From assembly GCA_017303855.1 (NCBI GenBank), contig JAFLBL010000009.1:1-64000 (forward strand): a stretch of DNA of 64,000 nucleotides. Direction: 5' to 3'. The stretch's first letter is position 1. Each line of letters starts with the position of its first letter. The stretch is from Chitinophagales bacterium (GTDB lineage: Bacteria > Bacteroidota > Bacteroidia > Chitinophagales > Chitinophagaceae). Under the pieces are notes generated by a model, which saw only the letters and a program-made list of their open reading frames with translations, made no database searches and was not told where the DNA came from. This document shows positions 25,908 to 34,310 of this stretch, piece by piece. The position numbers and the translations under genes were made by a program.

Positions 25908-26801
25908 TTACCACAGTTTATTGGGATATTCCCCGGCTGTAATCAGTTTATTCAGGCTGTCCTGTACAAAAGGAGCATCCTCTTTATACGTAACGCCGAA
26001 CCACAGGGAAGTGGTCGGAATAATTTCCACTTTGCCGCCTTCCTGTATAAACTTATCCGCCACAATCGGAATAAAAAATTCCGACTTCAGTTCCTGGCCA
26101 TGCGCCTGGAGAAAATCTGTAAACAACTGTTGCGTATAGGAGAAAAAGGAAGGATCAAAACACCAGAAGTTCATGGAAACTCTTGTATCAACAGAAAGCT
26201 CCGCCGGCTCCAGACCATCTTCACAGACAATCTTTCCCTCTTTTTTCCAAATATTAATCCGTTCGGTAATAGTAGCCAGGTTACCTTCCGCATCCAGTCC
26301 GCAAACACCCCGGTTTACCGTACCATGATCAGACAAGGTACGGGTCAGATCATACCCTACAATAGCATAACGTTCATTGCTGCAACCTGTATTCAGAAAG
26401 GCCGCCGCATTTTCAAAAGCATTTCTGCCATAAAAATCATCGGCATTGATCACAGCAAACGGTTCCTTCACCACTTCTTTAGCACACAATACCGCATGGG
26501 CCGTACCCCAGGGCTTGGTGCGTTCGGCTGCAGCCTGGTAACCACCGGTATACGAATCCATGGACTGGTACACATATTCCGTTTCAATTTTCCCCTTCAG
26601 CTTGGGTTCAAAAATAGTCTTGAAATTTTCGGCAAATTCTTTGCGGATTATAAACACTACTTTTCCGAACCCGGCACGGATAGCATCATAAATGGAATAA
26701 TCCATTATGGTTTCACCGGAAGGACCAAAGCCTTCCACCTGTTTCATACTGCCATAACGGGACGCCATACCGGCCGCGAGAATAATCAATGAAGGTTTCA
26801 T
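25908..26801 (-). CDS. Sugar nucleotidyltransferase family protein
   Basis: A 297-residue predicted NTP-transferase of the GT-A fold, related to glucose-1-phosphate nucleotidylyltransferases. The N-terminal signature IILAAGMASRYGSMKQVEGFGPSGE is the nucleotide-binding loop with its lysine. AVINADDFYGRNAF holds the metal-binding aspartates. It probably activates a sugar phosphate; the exact sugar and nucleotide cannot be told. It shares a symmetric promoter region with the divergent PLP enzyme gene. Confidence 0.85.
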   Translation of the reverse strand: MKPSLIILAAGMASRYGSMKQVEGFGPSGETIMDYSIYDAIRAGFGKVVFIIRKEFAENFKTIFEPKLKGKIETEYVYQSMDSYTGGYQAAAERTKPWGTAHAVLCAKEVVKEPFAVINADDFYGRNAFENAAAFLNTGCSNERYAIVGYDLTRTLSDHGTVNRGVCGLDAEGNLATITERINIWKKEGKIVCEDGLEPAELSVDTRVSMNFWCFDPSFFSYTQQLFTDFLQAHGQELKSEFFIPIVADKFIQEGGKVEIIPTTSLWFGVTYKEDAPFVQDSLNKLITAGEYPNKLW

Positions 26802-26821
26802 ATCTGATATTTTAGACGCTG

Positions 26822-26840
26822 CGAAATTAGACTAATTTCG
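26822..26840. promoter_or_regulatory. Symmetric bidirectional -7 region
   Basis: A perfect 9-bp inverted repeat, CGAAATTAG / CTAATTTCG, with a single central base. Each arm reads TAATTTCG outward, one mismatch from TAnnTTTG. It lies between divergent genes starting at 26801 (minus) and 26858 (plus) and may drive both. Confidence 0.55.
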
Positions 26841-26857
26841 TTTAGCGAAGAATCATC

Positions 26858-27748
26858 ATGGAGAATATTCATCCGGAAAATATCACCACAGACCGCCTGT
26901 TAATTCCCGTATTCACCGAACGTGATCTGCAGGTGGATATGCTGCGGCTGGATAAACTTCATCCGGTAATCTCCGGCAATAAATGGTTTAAGCTCCGGTA
27001 TTACCTTGAACAGGCAAAAACCACGGGCCTCCGCACACTACTGACATTCGGCGGTGCCTGGTCCAATCATATACATGCCACAGCGGCGGCCTGCTACCTG
27101 AACGGCCTGCAGGCCATTGGTATTATTCGTGGTGAAAAGCCGGCCGTACTTTCCACTACACTCCAGGATGCCGGAAACTGGGGTATGCAACTGATTTTTA
27201 CTGACCGGGCCTCCTACCGGGAAAAAAAGATACCGGAATGCATTGACCAGGCGTCCCTGCTCATTGCCGGGGAAGGGGGGTATGGTCCGGCTGGTGCGGC
27301 CGGAGCAGCAACCCTGCTCGACTATTGCAATACTACCGCCTATACACATATACTTTGTGCCACGGGTACCGGTACCATGCTTGCCGGAATCATGAACCGT
27401 TGTGCACCACATATCCACTGTACGGGAATCAGTGTAATGAAAAATAATTTCAGTCTGCCGGAAGCCACCCGTCTTTTATTGCAGGATAAAAGCCGGCTGC
27501 CATCAATACTCCATGACTTTCATGAAGGCGGGTATGCCCGGCATACACCGTCCCTGCTGGCATTTATGAATGACTTTTATACACAAACCGGTATACCCAC
27601 CGATTTTGTGTATACGGGCAAACTGGTAAAAGCGGTACATGAACTGGCATTGAAAAATCACTTTCCTGCTGGTAGTAAAATCCTCCTGATACACAGTGGC
27701 GGCTTACAGGGAAACTCCTCACTCAGCAAGGGAACGTTAATATTCTGA
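26858..27748 (+). CDS. PLP-dependent ACC deaminase / D-cysteine desulfhydrase family protein
   Basis: A 296-residue fold-type II PLP enzyme. The PLP lysine is in HPVISGNKWFKLRYYL (about residues 34-49). TFGGAWSNHIHATAAA is the substrate and cofactor contact loop. CATGTGTMLAGIM is the phosphate-binding loop. Family members act as D-cysteine desulfhydrases or ACC deaminases; without the discriminating residues confirmed I assign only the family. Confidence 0.88.
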   Translation: MENIHPENITTDRLLIPVFTERDLQVDMLRLDKLHPVISGNKWFKLRYYLEQAKTTGLRTLLTFGGAWSNHIHATAAACYLNGLQAIGIIRGEKPAVLSTTLQDAGNWGMQLIFTDRASYREKKIPECIDQASLLIAGEGGYGPAGAAGAATLLDYCNTTAYTHILCATGTGTMLAGIMNRCAPHIHCTGISVMKNNFSLPEATRLLLQDKSRLPSILHDFHEGGYARHTPSLLAFMNDFYTQTGIPTDFVYTGKLVKAVHELALKNHFPAGSKILLIHSGGLQGNSSLSKGTLIF

Positions 27749-27767
27749 AAATACTGCACCACATTAC

Positions 27768-27775
27768 TATCTTTG
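27768..27775 (+). promoter_or_regulatory. -7 promoter element for the secreted protein at 27813
   Basis: TATCTTTG, a perfect TAnnTTTG, lies 37 nt before the ATG and 19 nt after the preceding stop codon. Confidence 0.65.
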
Positions 27776-27812
27776 TTTATTCACAAAAACCTGACCCTTT
27801 CGATTAACACGT

Positions 27813-28640
27813 ATGAGGCAACTGACCCGGTTTATTTTTCTGCTGACAGGCATTATGGCCGGTACTGTGGCTATGGCACAGGATACTCTCCCCCGTTTCT
27901 CCGTAAAGAATGCAGGCAAAAACAGGATTGTCGTTAGTTGGACGAATCCTTATGCCGACATCCGCCAATTGAGTATTCAACGCTCCTATGACAGTGTAAA
28001 AGGATATAAAACAATTCTGACCATGGCCGACCCTACCACACCTCAAAATGGCTTTGTGGACAATAAGGCCCCGAATGAAAGGATGTTTTACCGCTTATAT
28101 ATTATGCTCGAAGGCGGCCGTTATCTTTTCAGTACTGCCAGGCGACCTGTAGTGGACAGCCTGTCATCCGCAATGGGAGCCATCTCCCCCGGGTTGCTAA
28201 AAAATATATCAGCCGATTCATTGCAACGACTGATGAAGAACAACAGCAGCCTGGTGGATTCTCTGCTCAAGGCGGATTCCATTACCCGGGTTAGTCCCTT
28301 CGCTATCCGCCTGAAGAATTTTCAGACCGGTGATTCGATAAATGCTCCCAACGCGGTTACGCTGAAAGAAAGAACACCGGCCTATGTCCCCTCCCTGTAT
28401 GTGTATACTAACAAAGACGGGTATGTAAAAGTAAGTCTCCCGGAAGCCGGCAATAAGAAATACAATATCCGTTTTTATGAAGAGGATGACACTTTTCTTT
28501 TTGAGCTAAAGGACCTGAAAGTAAAGACCTTTAAAATTGACAAGGCTAATTTTTTCCATGCCGGATGGTTCCGGTTCGAATTGATTGAAGACGGTAAAAT
28601 ACTGGAGAAGCACAAGTTCTTTTTAGAGAGTGATTTCTGA
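27813..28640 (+). CDS. Secreted protein of unknown function with an Fn3-like segment
   Basis: A 275-residue predicted exported protein. The signal peptide (about 1-23) ends GTVAMAQ. Residues about 28-110 (RIVVSWTNPYADIRQLSIQRS, then VDNKAPNERMFYRLYI) look like a fibronectin type III-like sandwich. The middle is Ser/Asp-rich, and the C-terminal 90 residues form another probable beta domain (YVKVSLPEAGNKKYNIRFYEED). Family not recognised. Its 3' end overlaps the convergent lipB gene by 18 nt. Confidence 0.7.
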   Translation: MRQLTRFIFLLTGIMAGTVAMAQDTLPRFSVKNAGKNRIVVSWTNPYADIRQLSIQRSYDSVKGYKTILTMADPTTPQNGFVDNKAPNERMFYRLYIMLEGGRYLFSTARRPVVDSLSSAMGAISPGLLKNISADSLQRLMKNNSSLVDSLLKADSITRVSPFAIRLKNFQTGDSINAPNAVTLKERTPAYVPSLYVYTNKDGYVKVSLPEAGNKKYNIRFYEEDDTFLFELKDLKVKTFKIDKANFFHAGWFRFELIEDGKILEKHKFFLESDF

Positions 28641-29327
28641 CCGGAGGTCCACGCCGAATACGCTTTCAAAGTTCTGCCTGACTTTTGCTTTCACTTCTTC
28701 CATATCCATGACCCTTCCCAGCTCCTTCTGCAATGAAGTCACCTGTTTATTGACTATCCCGCAGGGAATAATATTATTGAAATAATCCAGTGAAGTATTT
28801 ACATTAAAAGCAAAACCGTGCATGGTAACCCACCGGCTGCAACGTACACCAATGGCACATATTTTTCGTTCCCGTCCAGGCAGATCCGGATCAATCCAGA
28901 CACCGGTTTCGCCCGGAGAACGATCGCCCCGGATTCCATATGCTGCTAATGTCAGGATGATAACTTCCTCGATATTCCGCAGATATCTCCCTATATCCGT
29001 ATAAAATTTTTCAAGGTCCAGGATCGGATAACCCACCAGCTGATCGGGGCCGTGAAAAGTGATATCACCCCCGCGATTGGTATGGAAAAATTCAATATGA
29101 TTTGCCTGTAACTCCTCATCACTCATCAACACGTGTTCTTTCTTACCGCTTTTTCCAAGGGTATAGACGGGAGGATGTTCAACAAACAGGAGATAATGTT
29201 CAGTATCCAAACCACTGCCGGCTGATTTCCGTTGCACATTTTCTTTCAGGAGTGACTCCTGCAGATCCCAGGCTTCCTGGTAGGGCATTTGGCCGAGATC
29301 CCGGTAGATGACAGGTTGCTTTTCCAT
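28623..29327 (-). CDS. lipB: Octanoyl-[acyl carrier protein]:protein N-octanoyltransferase
   Basis: Transfers octanoyl from ACP to lipoyl domains, the first step of endogenous lipoate synthesis; 234 residues. Motifs are RGGDITFHGPDQLVGYPILDL, the catalytic lysine region RKICAIGVR, and the catalytic cysteine Cys189 in IIPCGIVNKQVTSL. Its 3' end overlaps the convergent secreted-protein gene by 18 nt. A TAAATTTG box lies 10 nt before the ATG. Confidence 0.95.
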   Translation of the reverse strand: MEKQPVIYRDLGQMPYQEAWDLQESLLKENVQRKSAGSGLDTEHYLLFVEHPPVYTLGKSGKKEHVLMSDEELQANHIEFFHTNRGGDITFHGPDQLVGYPILDLEKFYTDIGRYLRNIEEVIILTLAAYGIRGDRSPGETGVWIDPDLPGRERKICAIGVRCSRWVTMHGFAFNVNTSLDYFNNIIPCGIVNKQVTSLQKELGRVMDMEEVKAKVRQNFESVFGVDLRSEITL

Positions 29328-29337
29328 GTGTAAAAAG

Positions 29338-29345
29338 CAAATTTA
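29338..29345 (-). promoter_or_regulatory. -7 promoter element for lipB
   Basis: TAAATTTG on the minus strand, a perfect TAnnTTTG, with 10 nt between the box and the ATG. It sits back to back with the plus-strand box at 29365 in the 51-nt divergent gap. Confidence 0.6.
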
Positions 29346-29364
29346 CCAACAATTTGCCATCCGT

Positions 29365-29372
29365 TACCTTTG
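29365..29372 (+). promoter_or_regulatory. -7 promoter element for the RluA-family gene
   Basis: TACCTTTG, a perfect TAnnTTTG, is only 6 nt before the ATG at 29379. The transcript would start at or next to the start codon. Confidence 0.65.
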
Positions 29373-29378
29373 CCGGCT

Positions 29379-30428
29379 ATGCAGGACGAACTGGATAACC
29401 TTTTACCGGATACAAATGACAGCAGCGATGAACTTTATGAAAGGTTCACGATAACCATAGATAAGGGGCAGGAACCCCTGCGGATAGACAAATTTCTGGC
29501 TAACCGGATTGAAGGGGCCACCCGGAATAAACTTCAACAGGCTATGAACCATGGTATGGTTCAGGTTAACGGGCTTGCGGTTAAACCAAACTACAAGATT
29601 AAACCCTTGGATCATGTGGTCATTTATTCCGACATGAGTCCGGAGGAGACCGATGTTGTTCCGGAAAAAATGGACCTGAATATTGTCTATGAAGATGCCG
29701 ATCTGATGGTGGTAAATAAACCCGCCGGAATGGTTGTACACCCGGGCAGTGGTAATTATTCCGGTACACTGCTGAACGGCGTTTCCTATTACCTGCAGCA
29801 GCAACAACCCGGATTGTCTGAAGATGTATTACCCCGCTTTGGCCTGGTACACCGGATAGATAAAAATACCAGCGGACTCCTGGTACTGGCCAAAACGGAT
29901 AAATCCATGCGGGCCCTGGCCAAACAGTTCTTTGACCACAGTGTGAAAAGACAATATGTGGCCCTGGTATGGGGCGATATGGAGCAGGATACAGGCACCA
30001 TTATCGCGCATGTGGGCCGTCACCAACGCTTTCGCAAACTATTTGAAGCCTACCCGGAAGGGGATCACGGAAAAGACGCCACCACCCATTACAAAGTGAT
30101 GGAACGCTTTGGGTATGTAACACTGGTACAGTGTATACTTGAAACCGGACGTACGCACCAGATCCGGGTACATATGAAATATATCGGCCATCCGCTTTTC
30201 AGTGATGACTTTTATGGAGGAGACAAAATTGTAAAAGGCACAATTTATACAAAGTATAAGCAGTTTGTCGAGAACTGCTTTGCACTTTGTCCGCGCCAGG
30301 CCCTGCATGCCAAAACACTGGGCTTTATACATCCAACAACAGGTGAAGAAATGCATTTTGAATCGGCCTTACCACCGGATATTGAAGGCGTGATTGAAAA
30401 GTGGAGAAAGTATGCGGGGAAAGGTTGA
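29379..30428 (+). CDS. RluA-family 23S rRNA pseudouridine synthase
   Basis: A 349-residue RNA pseudouridine synthase. An N-terminal S4 domain (about 25-90, LRIDKFLANRIEGATRNKLQQAM) is followed by the RluA/RluD catalytic domain with GLVHRIDKNTSGLLVLAKTD, whose aspartate is the nucleophile. The C-terminal part has the family's HQIRVHMKYIGHPLFSDDFYGG. The ATG at 29379 is chosen; a longer frame starts with TTG inside the promoter box. The stop codon lies inside the first unit of an 8-nt array. Confidence 0.93.
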   Translation: MQDELDNLLPDTNDSSDELYERFTITIDKGQEPLRIDKFLANRIEGATRNKLQQAMNHGMVQVNGLAVKPNYKIKPLDHVVIYSDMSPEETDVVPEKMDLNIVYEDADLMVVNKPAGMVVHPGSGNYSGTLLNGVSYYLQQQQPGLSEDVLPRFGLVHRIDKNTSGLLVLAKTDKSMRALAKQFFDHSVKRQYVALVWGDMEQDTGTIIAHVGRHQRFRKLFEAYPEGDHGKDATTHYKVMERFGYVTLVQCILETGRTHQIRVHMKYIGHPLFSDDFYGGDKIVKGTIYTKYKQFVENCFALCPRQALHAKTLGFIHPTTGEEMHFESALPPDIEGVIEKWRKYAGKG

Positions 30429-30455
30429 CAAGTTGATATGTTGAAAGGTTAAAAA
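30424..30455. repeat. Octamer array overlapping the RluA-family stop codon
   Basis: Four contiguous 8-nt units: GTTGACAA, GTTGATAT, GTTGAAAG, GTTAAAAA. The TGA stop (30426-30428) is inside the first unit, so the array begins in the last codon of the gene and runs downstream. Confidence 0.65.
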
Positions 30456-30501
30456 GTGGTTTACTTAACAGGGCCCTTTTCACCCTGTTAACTTATCATT
30501 A

Positions 30502-31434
30502 TCACTGAAAATCGAATAACGTCGCAGTAAATACTCCCCGTTCCCGCTTCCTGAACGCCACATCCCAGTTGCCGATATAGCGGAGCAGTTTTGGCACCAG
30601 CAGTTCGCCCACTTTGGTCATTTCCACTTCCATGTGCACATCGAAGTCATAGACACCCGCATTATAACTCATGTCATATTTACGGGCCATCACTTCCATA
30701 GTACGGGTATTGAACCAGGTGACCATATTATCAATGACCACTTTGTCTTTCTTACCACCCAGGTCGGGTTTCGCTTTAATCGTAAAAACGTAGCAGGATT
30801 GCCCTTCGTAGTCGCCGTAATCAATATTAAAATCATATAACGCTGCCCGGTCCGGGTCGAAAATATCAATCTTATCCCCAATGAAAGGTATCCCTGCTAT
30901 TTTCTTGCCTGGATTAAAGAAAAGCGTTTTCAGTTGTTGTTTGTGTTTAGCCAACCCGCTTTTACCCCGGGGACTGAAATCCGTGCCTCTCACTATATTG
31001 TTCTCACCGCAGACTTTCCCATTGGTAAAAAAAAGGCCGGCATACAATTCCGCGGTATAATAGTTATACTGATGATCCGTATTGTAAAAATCACCACTGC
31101 TGGATTCAGACAGTACTTCCATTGTCCGGCACCCTGCATTCCGCAACTGCCGGGTTTTGCTCAGTAAAGCCGCCTGCGTTACTCCCCGCTTATCACGAAT
31201 ACGAATATCGTTCCAGGAGGTGAATCCAATGACGTGAAGATTGCGGAAAGCTTTGTAAAAAGTGGTATCGTTTTTTACCTGGTTGATAAACCGGGCCACA
31301 TTTAAGTCGGTTCGTATGATAACTTCTGAAAGACTGACCATCCTGGCCAACCGCTCATTGTCCAGGGAATCTTCCTGTGCAATCGCAGACAGGAAACAAC
31401 CTGTCAATAAAATTAAAAGGCAGAGTTTTTTCAT
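30502..31434 (-). CDS. Secreted protein of unknown function
   Basis: A 310-residue predicted exported protein, with signal peptide MKKLCLLILLTGCFLSAIAQ. The body has no motif I recognise. It contains several aromatic-rich beta-type segments (YNYYTAELYAGLFFTNG, YEGQSCYVFTIKAKPD, VGELLVPKLLRYIGNW), compatible with an outer-membrane-associated or carboxypeptidase-regulatory-like hypothetical protein. It starts 3 nt after the def stop, so it is co-transcribed with ubiA, ruvX and def. Confidence 0.75.
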   Translation of the reverse strand: MKKLCLLILLTGCFLSAIAQEDSLDNERLARMVSLSEVIIRTDLNVARFINQVKNDTTFYKAFRNLHVIGFTSWNDIRIRDKRGVTQAALLSKTRQLRNAGCRTMEVLSESSSGDFYNTDHQYNYYTAELYAGLFFTNGKVCGENNIVRGTDFSPRGKSGLAKHKQQLKTLFFNPGKKIAGIPFIGDKIDIFDPDRAALYDFNIDYGDYEGQSCYVFTIKAKPDLGGKKDKVVIDNMVTWFNTRTMEVMARKYDMSYNAGVYDFDVHMEVEMTKVGELLVPKLLRYIGNWDVAFRKRERGVFTATLFDFQ

Positions 31435-31437
31435 GCA

Positions 31438-32016
31438 CTAACCGGGAAACATCATCTTGTAATCCACTTTCACTTTCCCCTTTGTAATATCGCTGAGTTT
31501 TCCCTTCATTAATTTCCGCTTGAGGGTGGAGATATGATCTATAAACAATTTGCCATCAATATGATCATATTCGTGTAATATCACCCGGGCTGTCAAACCG
31601 CTGAAAGTAGTGGTATGCGCCTGGAAATGCTCATCCATGTATTCAAGCGTCACTGTTTCATGCCGGTAGATATCTTCCCGTATACGGGGAATACTGAGAC
31701 ATCCTTCATTATACGCCCACTCATCGCCATCCAGATCTAAAATATGCGCATTGATAAAAACGGACCGAAGTCCGGGCGCGTCCGGATATTCCTTTTGTTC
31801 ATCCGCATTCATGCCGGCAAACATCTGCTCTGTATCCACTACAAAAAGCCGGATATCCCGGTTGATCTGCGGGGCTGCTAACCCCACCCCGCTACTGGCA
31901 TACATGGTTTCCCACATATCCTCAATCAGTTTATCCAGTTGGGGATAACTCTCGTCAATATCCGTCGCCATTTTCCGCAGTACCGGGTGGCCGTATGCTA
32001 CGATGGGTAAAATCAT
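31438..32016 (-). CDS. def: Peptide deformylase
   Basis: Removes the formyl group from nascent N-terminal methionine; a 192-residue metalloenzyme. The three motifs are GVGLAAPQI (motif 1), EGCLSIP (motif 2, with the cysteine ligand) and HEYDHIDG (motif 3, HExxH). The ATG at 32016 is used; a TTG two codons upstream is less likely. A TAGTTTTG box lies 3 nt before this ATG. The next gene starts 3 nt after the stop. Confidence 0.95.
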   Translation of the reverse strand: MILPIVAYGHPVLRKMATDIDESYPQLDKLIEDMWETMYASSGVGLAAPQINRDIRLFVVDTEQMFAGMNADEQKEYPDAPGLRSVFINAHILDLDGDEWAYNEGCLSIPRIREDIYRHETVTLEYMDEHFQAHTTTFSGLTARVILHEYDHIDGKLFIDHISTLKRKLMKGKLSDITKGKVKVDYKMMFPG

Positions 32017-32019
32017 AGG

Positions 32020-32027
32020 CAAAACTA
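32020..32027 (-). promoter_or_regulatory. -7 element immediately before def
   Basis: TAGTTTTG on the minus strand, a perfect TAnnTTTG, with 3 nt to the def ATG. The spacing is at or below what a leaderless start needs, so it may be fortuitous or may mark an exact leaderless start. Confidence 0.45.
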
Positions 32028-32156
32028 CAAAAAAAGTACCAAGAACCGAAGACGCAAAGAACCCATAAGAACCAAAACAAAAAACTCAAAAAAGGATCAA
32101 TAGTTAACCATCAAAACTTTCTACGTAAGATTATCTGAATAAACTACTACATATAC

Positions 32157-32191
32157 ACTAATGACTAATGACTACCGACTATTGACTACAG
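32157..32191. repeat. Heptamer array overlapping the ruvX stop codon
   Basis: Five contiguous 7-nt units of form ACTANNG on the plus strand (ACTAATG twice, ACTACCG, ACTATTG, ACTACAG). On the minus strand the first unit, CTGTAGT, contains the ruvX TAG stop at 32186-32188; the array then continues downstream of the gene. Confidence 0.7.
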
Positions 32192-32596
32192 ACTTCTCAA
32201 ATACTCCTGCAGCATAATCGTCGCCGCAATTTCATCCACCAGTGCTTTATTCCTCCTGTCCTTTTTCTTCAGGCCCATTTCGAGCATGGCATCTTTTGCC
32301 ATTTTTGATGTATAGCGTTCATCCACACGTTTCACCGGCATCCCCGGGAAATTCCGTTGAAGATTTTTTATGCAATTTTCCACCAGGGGAGTGGCATGGG
32401 TAGCTGTATCATCCCAGTTTTTGGGTTCACCGATCAGTATCAGTTCCACCGGTTCCCGGGCGAAATAATCTTTCAGGAATGGAATTAAAGTCTTTGACTC
32501 CACGGTGGTTAGCCCGGTGGCAATAATCTGCAAGGGGTCGGTTACAGCCAGCCCGGTTCGTTTACCGCCATAATCGATACAAATAATTCTTGCCAA
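32186..32596 (-). CDS. ruvX: Putative pre-16S rRNA nuclease / Holliday junction resolvase-like protein
   Basis: A 136-residue YqgF/RuvX protein with an RNase H-like fold, implicated in 16S rRNA 5' end maturation. Motifs are IICIDYGGKRTGLAVTDP at the N-terminus, ELILIGEP, and VDERYTSKMA. The start codon is TTG at 32596, 3 nt after the ubiA stop; no ATG gives a full-length protein. Its last codons and stop are part of a 7-nt repeat array. Confidence 0.92.
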   Translation of the reverse strand: MARIICIDYGGKRTGLAVTDPLQIIATGLTTVESKTLIPFLKDYFAREPVELILIGEPKNWDDTATHATPLVENCIKNLQRNFPGMPVKRVDERYTSKMAKDAMLEMGLKKKDRRNKALVDEIAATIMLQEYLRSL

Positions 32597-32599
32597 CGA

Positions 32600-33547
32600 T
32601 CAAAATTTATGAATGAAAAGATCAGCAATTACAAAAAGGGCAAAGACTACCGAAGCAATGCCATTGGCCGTCATGAAAGCAAGGTTGACGCGTTTGAGAT
32701 CATTGGGCTTTACCACCGAATGCTGATACACCAGCATGCCTATAAAGACCAATACCCCAACCCAGTAAAGCCAGCTGAATTGCCCGTATACGCCTGCATA
32801 AACCACGGCACCCGCACTCAGCAGATGCAGCATTTCTGATACCAGCAAGGCCTTGCCTTTTCCCAGCCATGCGGGAATGGAATACAACTTATTTGACTTA
32901 TCAAACACCTCATCCTGCAAGGCATAAATAATATCAAAACCACTCACCCAAAACATCACTGCAATGGAAAACAACACAGGAAGTAATGCAAACTCACCCG
33001 TTACCGCAAGGTAAGCACCGATCGGGGCTAAAGAAAGTCCTACACCGAGTATCAGGTGACAAAGCGGAGTGAACCGCTTGGTATAACTATATCCCAATAC
33101 CACGGCCAGGGCAACAGGTGACAGGTAAAAACAAATGCGGTTAATGAACCAGGTAGTAAGAATAAAGAGCACACAATTGACAATCGTAAACAGCAGGGCA
33201 TTCTTCGGGGTGATCACGCCGGAAGGCACTTCCCGGATGGCGGTACGGGGATTCTTTGCATCAAAATGACGGTCGAGGTAACGGTTGAAAGCCATGGCAG
33301 CACTGCGGGCAAATACCATGCAGAGTAGAACCAGGGTCAGTCGAATACCCATACTGGCGACATTTACCGGGACTCCCTTTCCCGTATATTCATTGGGAAA
33401 AACCGTTTCATGCCAACCAGGTACAACAGAAAACGCGTAGTCTCCAATAGAAAAGAAACCGAGAAAAAAACCAATCAATGCAAAAGGCATCGCAAAAATG
33501 GTATGCGAGAATTTGATAAGGCTTAAGTAGCTTTTTACTTTCGACAT
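32600..33547 (-). CDS. UbiA-family prenyltransferase
   Basis: A 315-residue polytopic membrane prenyltransferase with about eight or nine hydrophobic helices. The first Asp-rich motif is in FNRYLDRHFDAKNPRTAIREVPSG and the second in SGFDIIYALQDEVFDKS; together they bind Mg-prenyl diphosphate. In a menaquinone-using phylum it could be MqnP of the futalosine route or another quinone prenyltransferase, and sequence alone does not decide. It is the first gene of a tight cluster with ruvX and def. Confidence 0.88.
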   Translation of the reverse strand: MSKVKSYLSLIKFSHTIFAMPFALIGFFLGFFSIGDYAFSVVPGWHETVFPNEYTGKGVPVNVASMGIRLTLVLLCMVFARSAAMAFNRYLDRHFDAKNPRTAIREVPSGVITPKNALLFTIVNCVLFILTTWFINRICFYLSPVALAVVLGYSYTKRFTPLCHLILGVGLSLAPIGAYLAVTGEFALLPVLFSIAVMFWVSGFDIIYALQDEVFDKSNKLYSIPAWLGKGKALLVSEMLHLLSAGAVVYAGVYGQFSWLYWVGVLVFIGMLVYQHSVVKPNDLKRVNLAFMTANGIASVVFALFVIADLFIHKF

Positions 33548-33595
33548 AGATAACCTGTAATCTTAAAATAATCCGGATAATAATGCCACCCCTTC

Positions 33596-33761
33596 GGGGT
33601 TTTAAGACAATCTTTATATTTTCTTTTAATTACTATAATAATTTCAGCCTTTCAGGCTTCTGCTCTACTCTCAACCCCGGGGTTTTAAGACAATCTTTAT
33701 ATTGTCTTTGATTTACTATACTAATTTCAGCCTTTCAGGCTTCTGCTCTACTCTCAACCCC
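33596..33761. repeat. 83-nt tandem duplication spanning the trmH-type gene 3' end
   Basis: Two direct copies, 33596-33678 and 33679-33761, differ at four positions. Unit 2 includes the last eight codons and stop of the methyltransferase gene (to 33735), so unit 1 is a non-coding copy of that gene end plus its 3' flank. Unit 2 contains an inverted repeat, AAGACAAT / ATTGTCTT, which a mismatch breaks in unit 1. A CCCCTTCGGGG hairpin overlaps the left end. Confidence 0.85.
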
Positions 33762-34286
33762 AACTATCCCCCTCACTAATTCCCATAACACCACACCTGC
33801 GGCGGTGGCGATGTTCAATGAGTGTTTCATTCCCAACTGTGGAATTTCCAGGCAGCCATCACATAAAGCAATCGTCGACTGTTCCACCCCGGTCACTTCG
33901 TTGCCAAAGACCACAGCTATTTTTTCATCCGGATCGAAGCCGATAGCATTGAGTTTAAAACTACCCTCTGCCTGCTCGGCCGCATATACGTTAAATCCTT
34001 CCTGCCGTAATTCTTCAATAGCCTCTTCCGTGGTTTTAAAATATTTCCAGCTTACCGTTTCCTCCGCACCAAGTGCCGTTTTTTTTATTTCCTTATGAGG
34101 AGGTTTGGCAGAATACCCGATGATATAAATAGCCTGCACAAGGAAAGCATCCGAGGTACGGAACACACTACCCACATTATAGGCACTGCGGATATTCTCC
34201 AAAACAAGTATTATAGGGGTCTTGGCTGAAGCTTTGAATTCCTCCACTGATTTTCGTCCCAGCTCAGCCATGCTCAGTTTACGCAT
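33735..34286 (-). CDS. TrmH/SpoU-family RNA 2'-O-methyltransferase
   Basis: A 183-residue SPOUT methyltransferase using SAM on rRNA or tRNA. Motif 1 is NIRSAYNVGSVFRTSDAF, motif 2 is AVVFGNEVTGVEQ, and motif 3 is LEIPQLGMKHSLNIATAAGVVLWEL. The target cannot be predicted. A TACCTTTG box ends 4 nt before the ATG, so a leaderless mRNA is likely. The last codons and stop are duplicated downstream in an 83-nt tandem repeat. Confidence 0.92.
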   Translation of the reverse strand: MRKLSMAELGRKSVEEFKASAKTPIILVLENIRSAYNVGSVFRTSDAFLVQAIYIIGYSAKPPHKEIKKTALGAEETVSWKYFKTTEEAIEELRQEGFNVYAAEQAEGSFKLNAIGFDPDEKIAVVFGNEVTGVEQSTIALCDGCLEIPQLGMKHSLNIATAAGVVLWELVRGIVGVESRAEA

Positions 34287-34290
34287 GGCG

Positions 34291-34298
34291 CAAAGGTA
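34291..34298 (-). promoter_or_regulatory. -7 element immediately before the TrmH-type gene
   Basis: TACCTTTG on the minus strand, a perfect TAnnTTTG, with 4 nt to the ATG at 34286. Confidence 0.65.
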
Positions 34299-34310
34299 AG
34301 GTGTCGCGCT

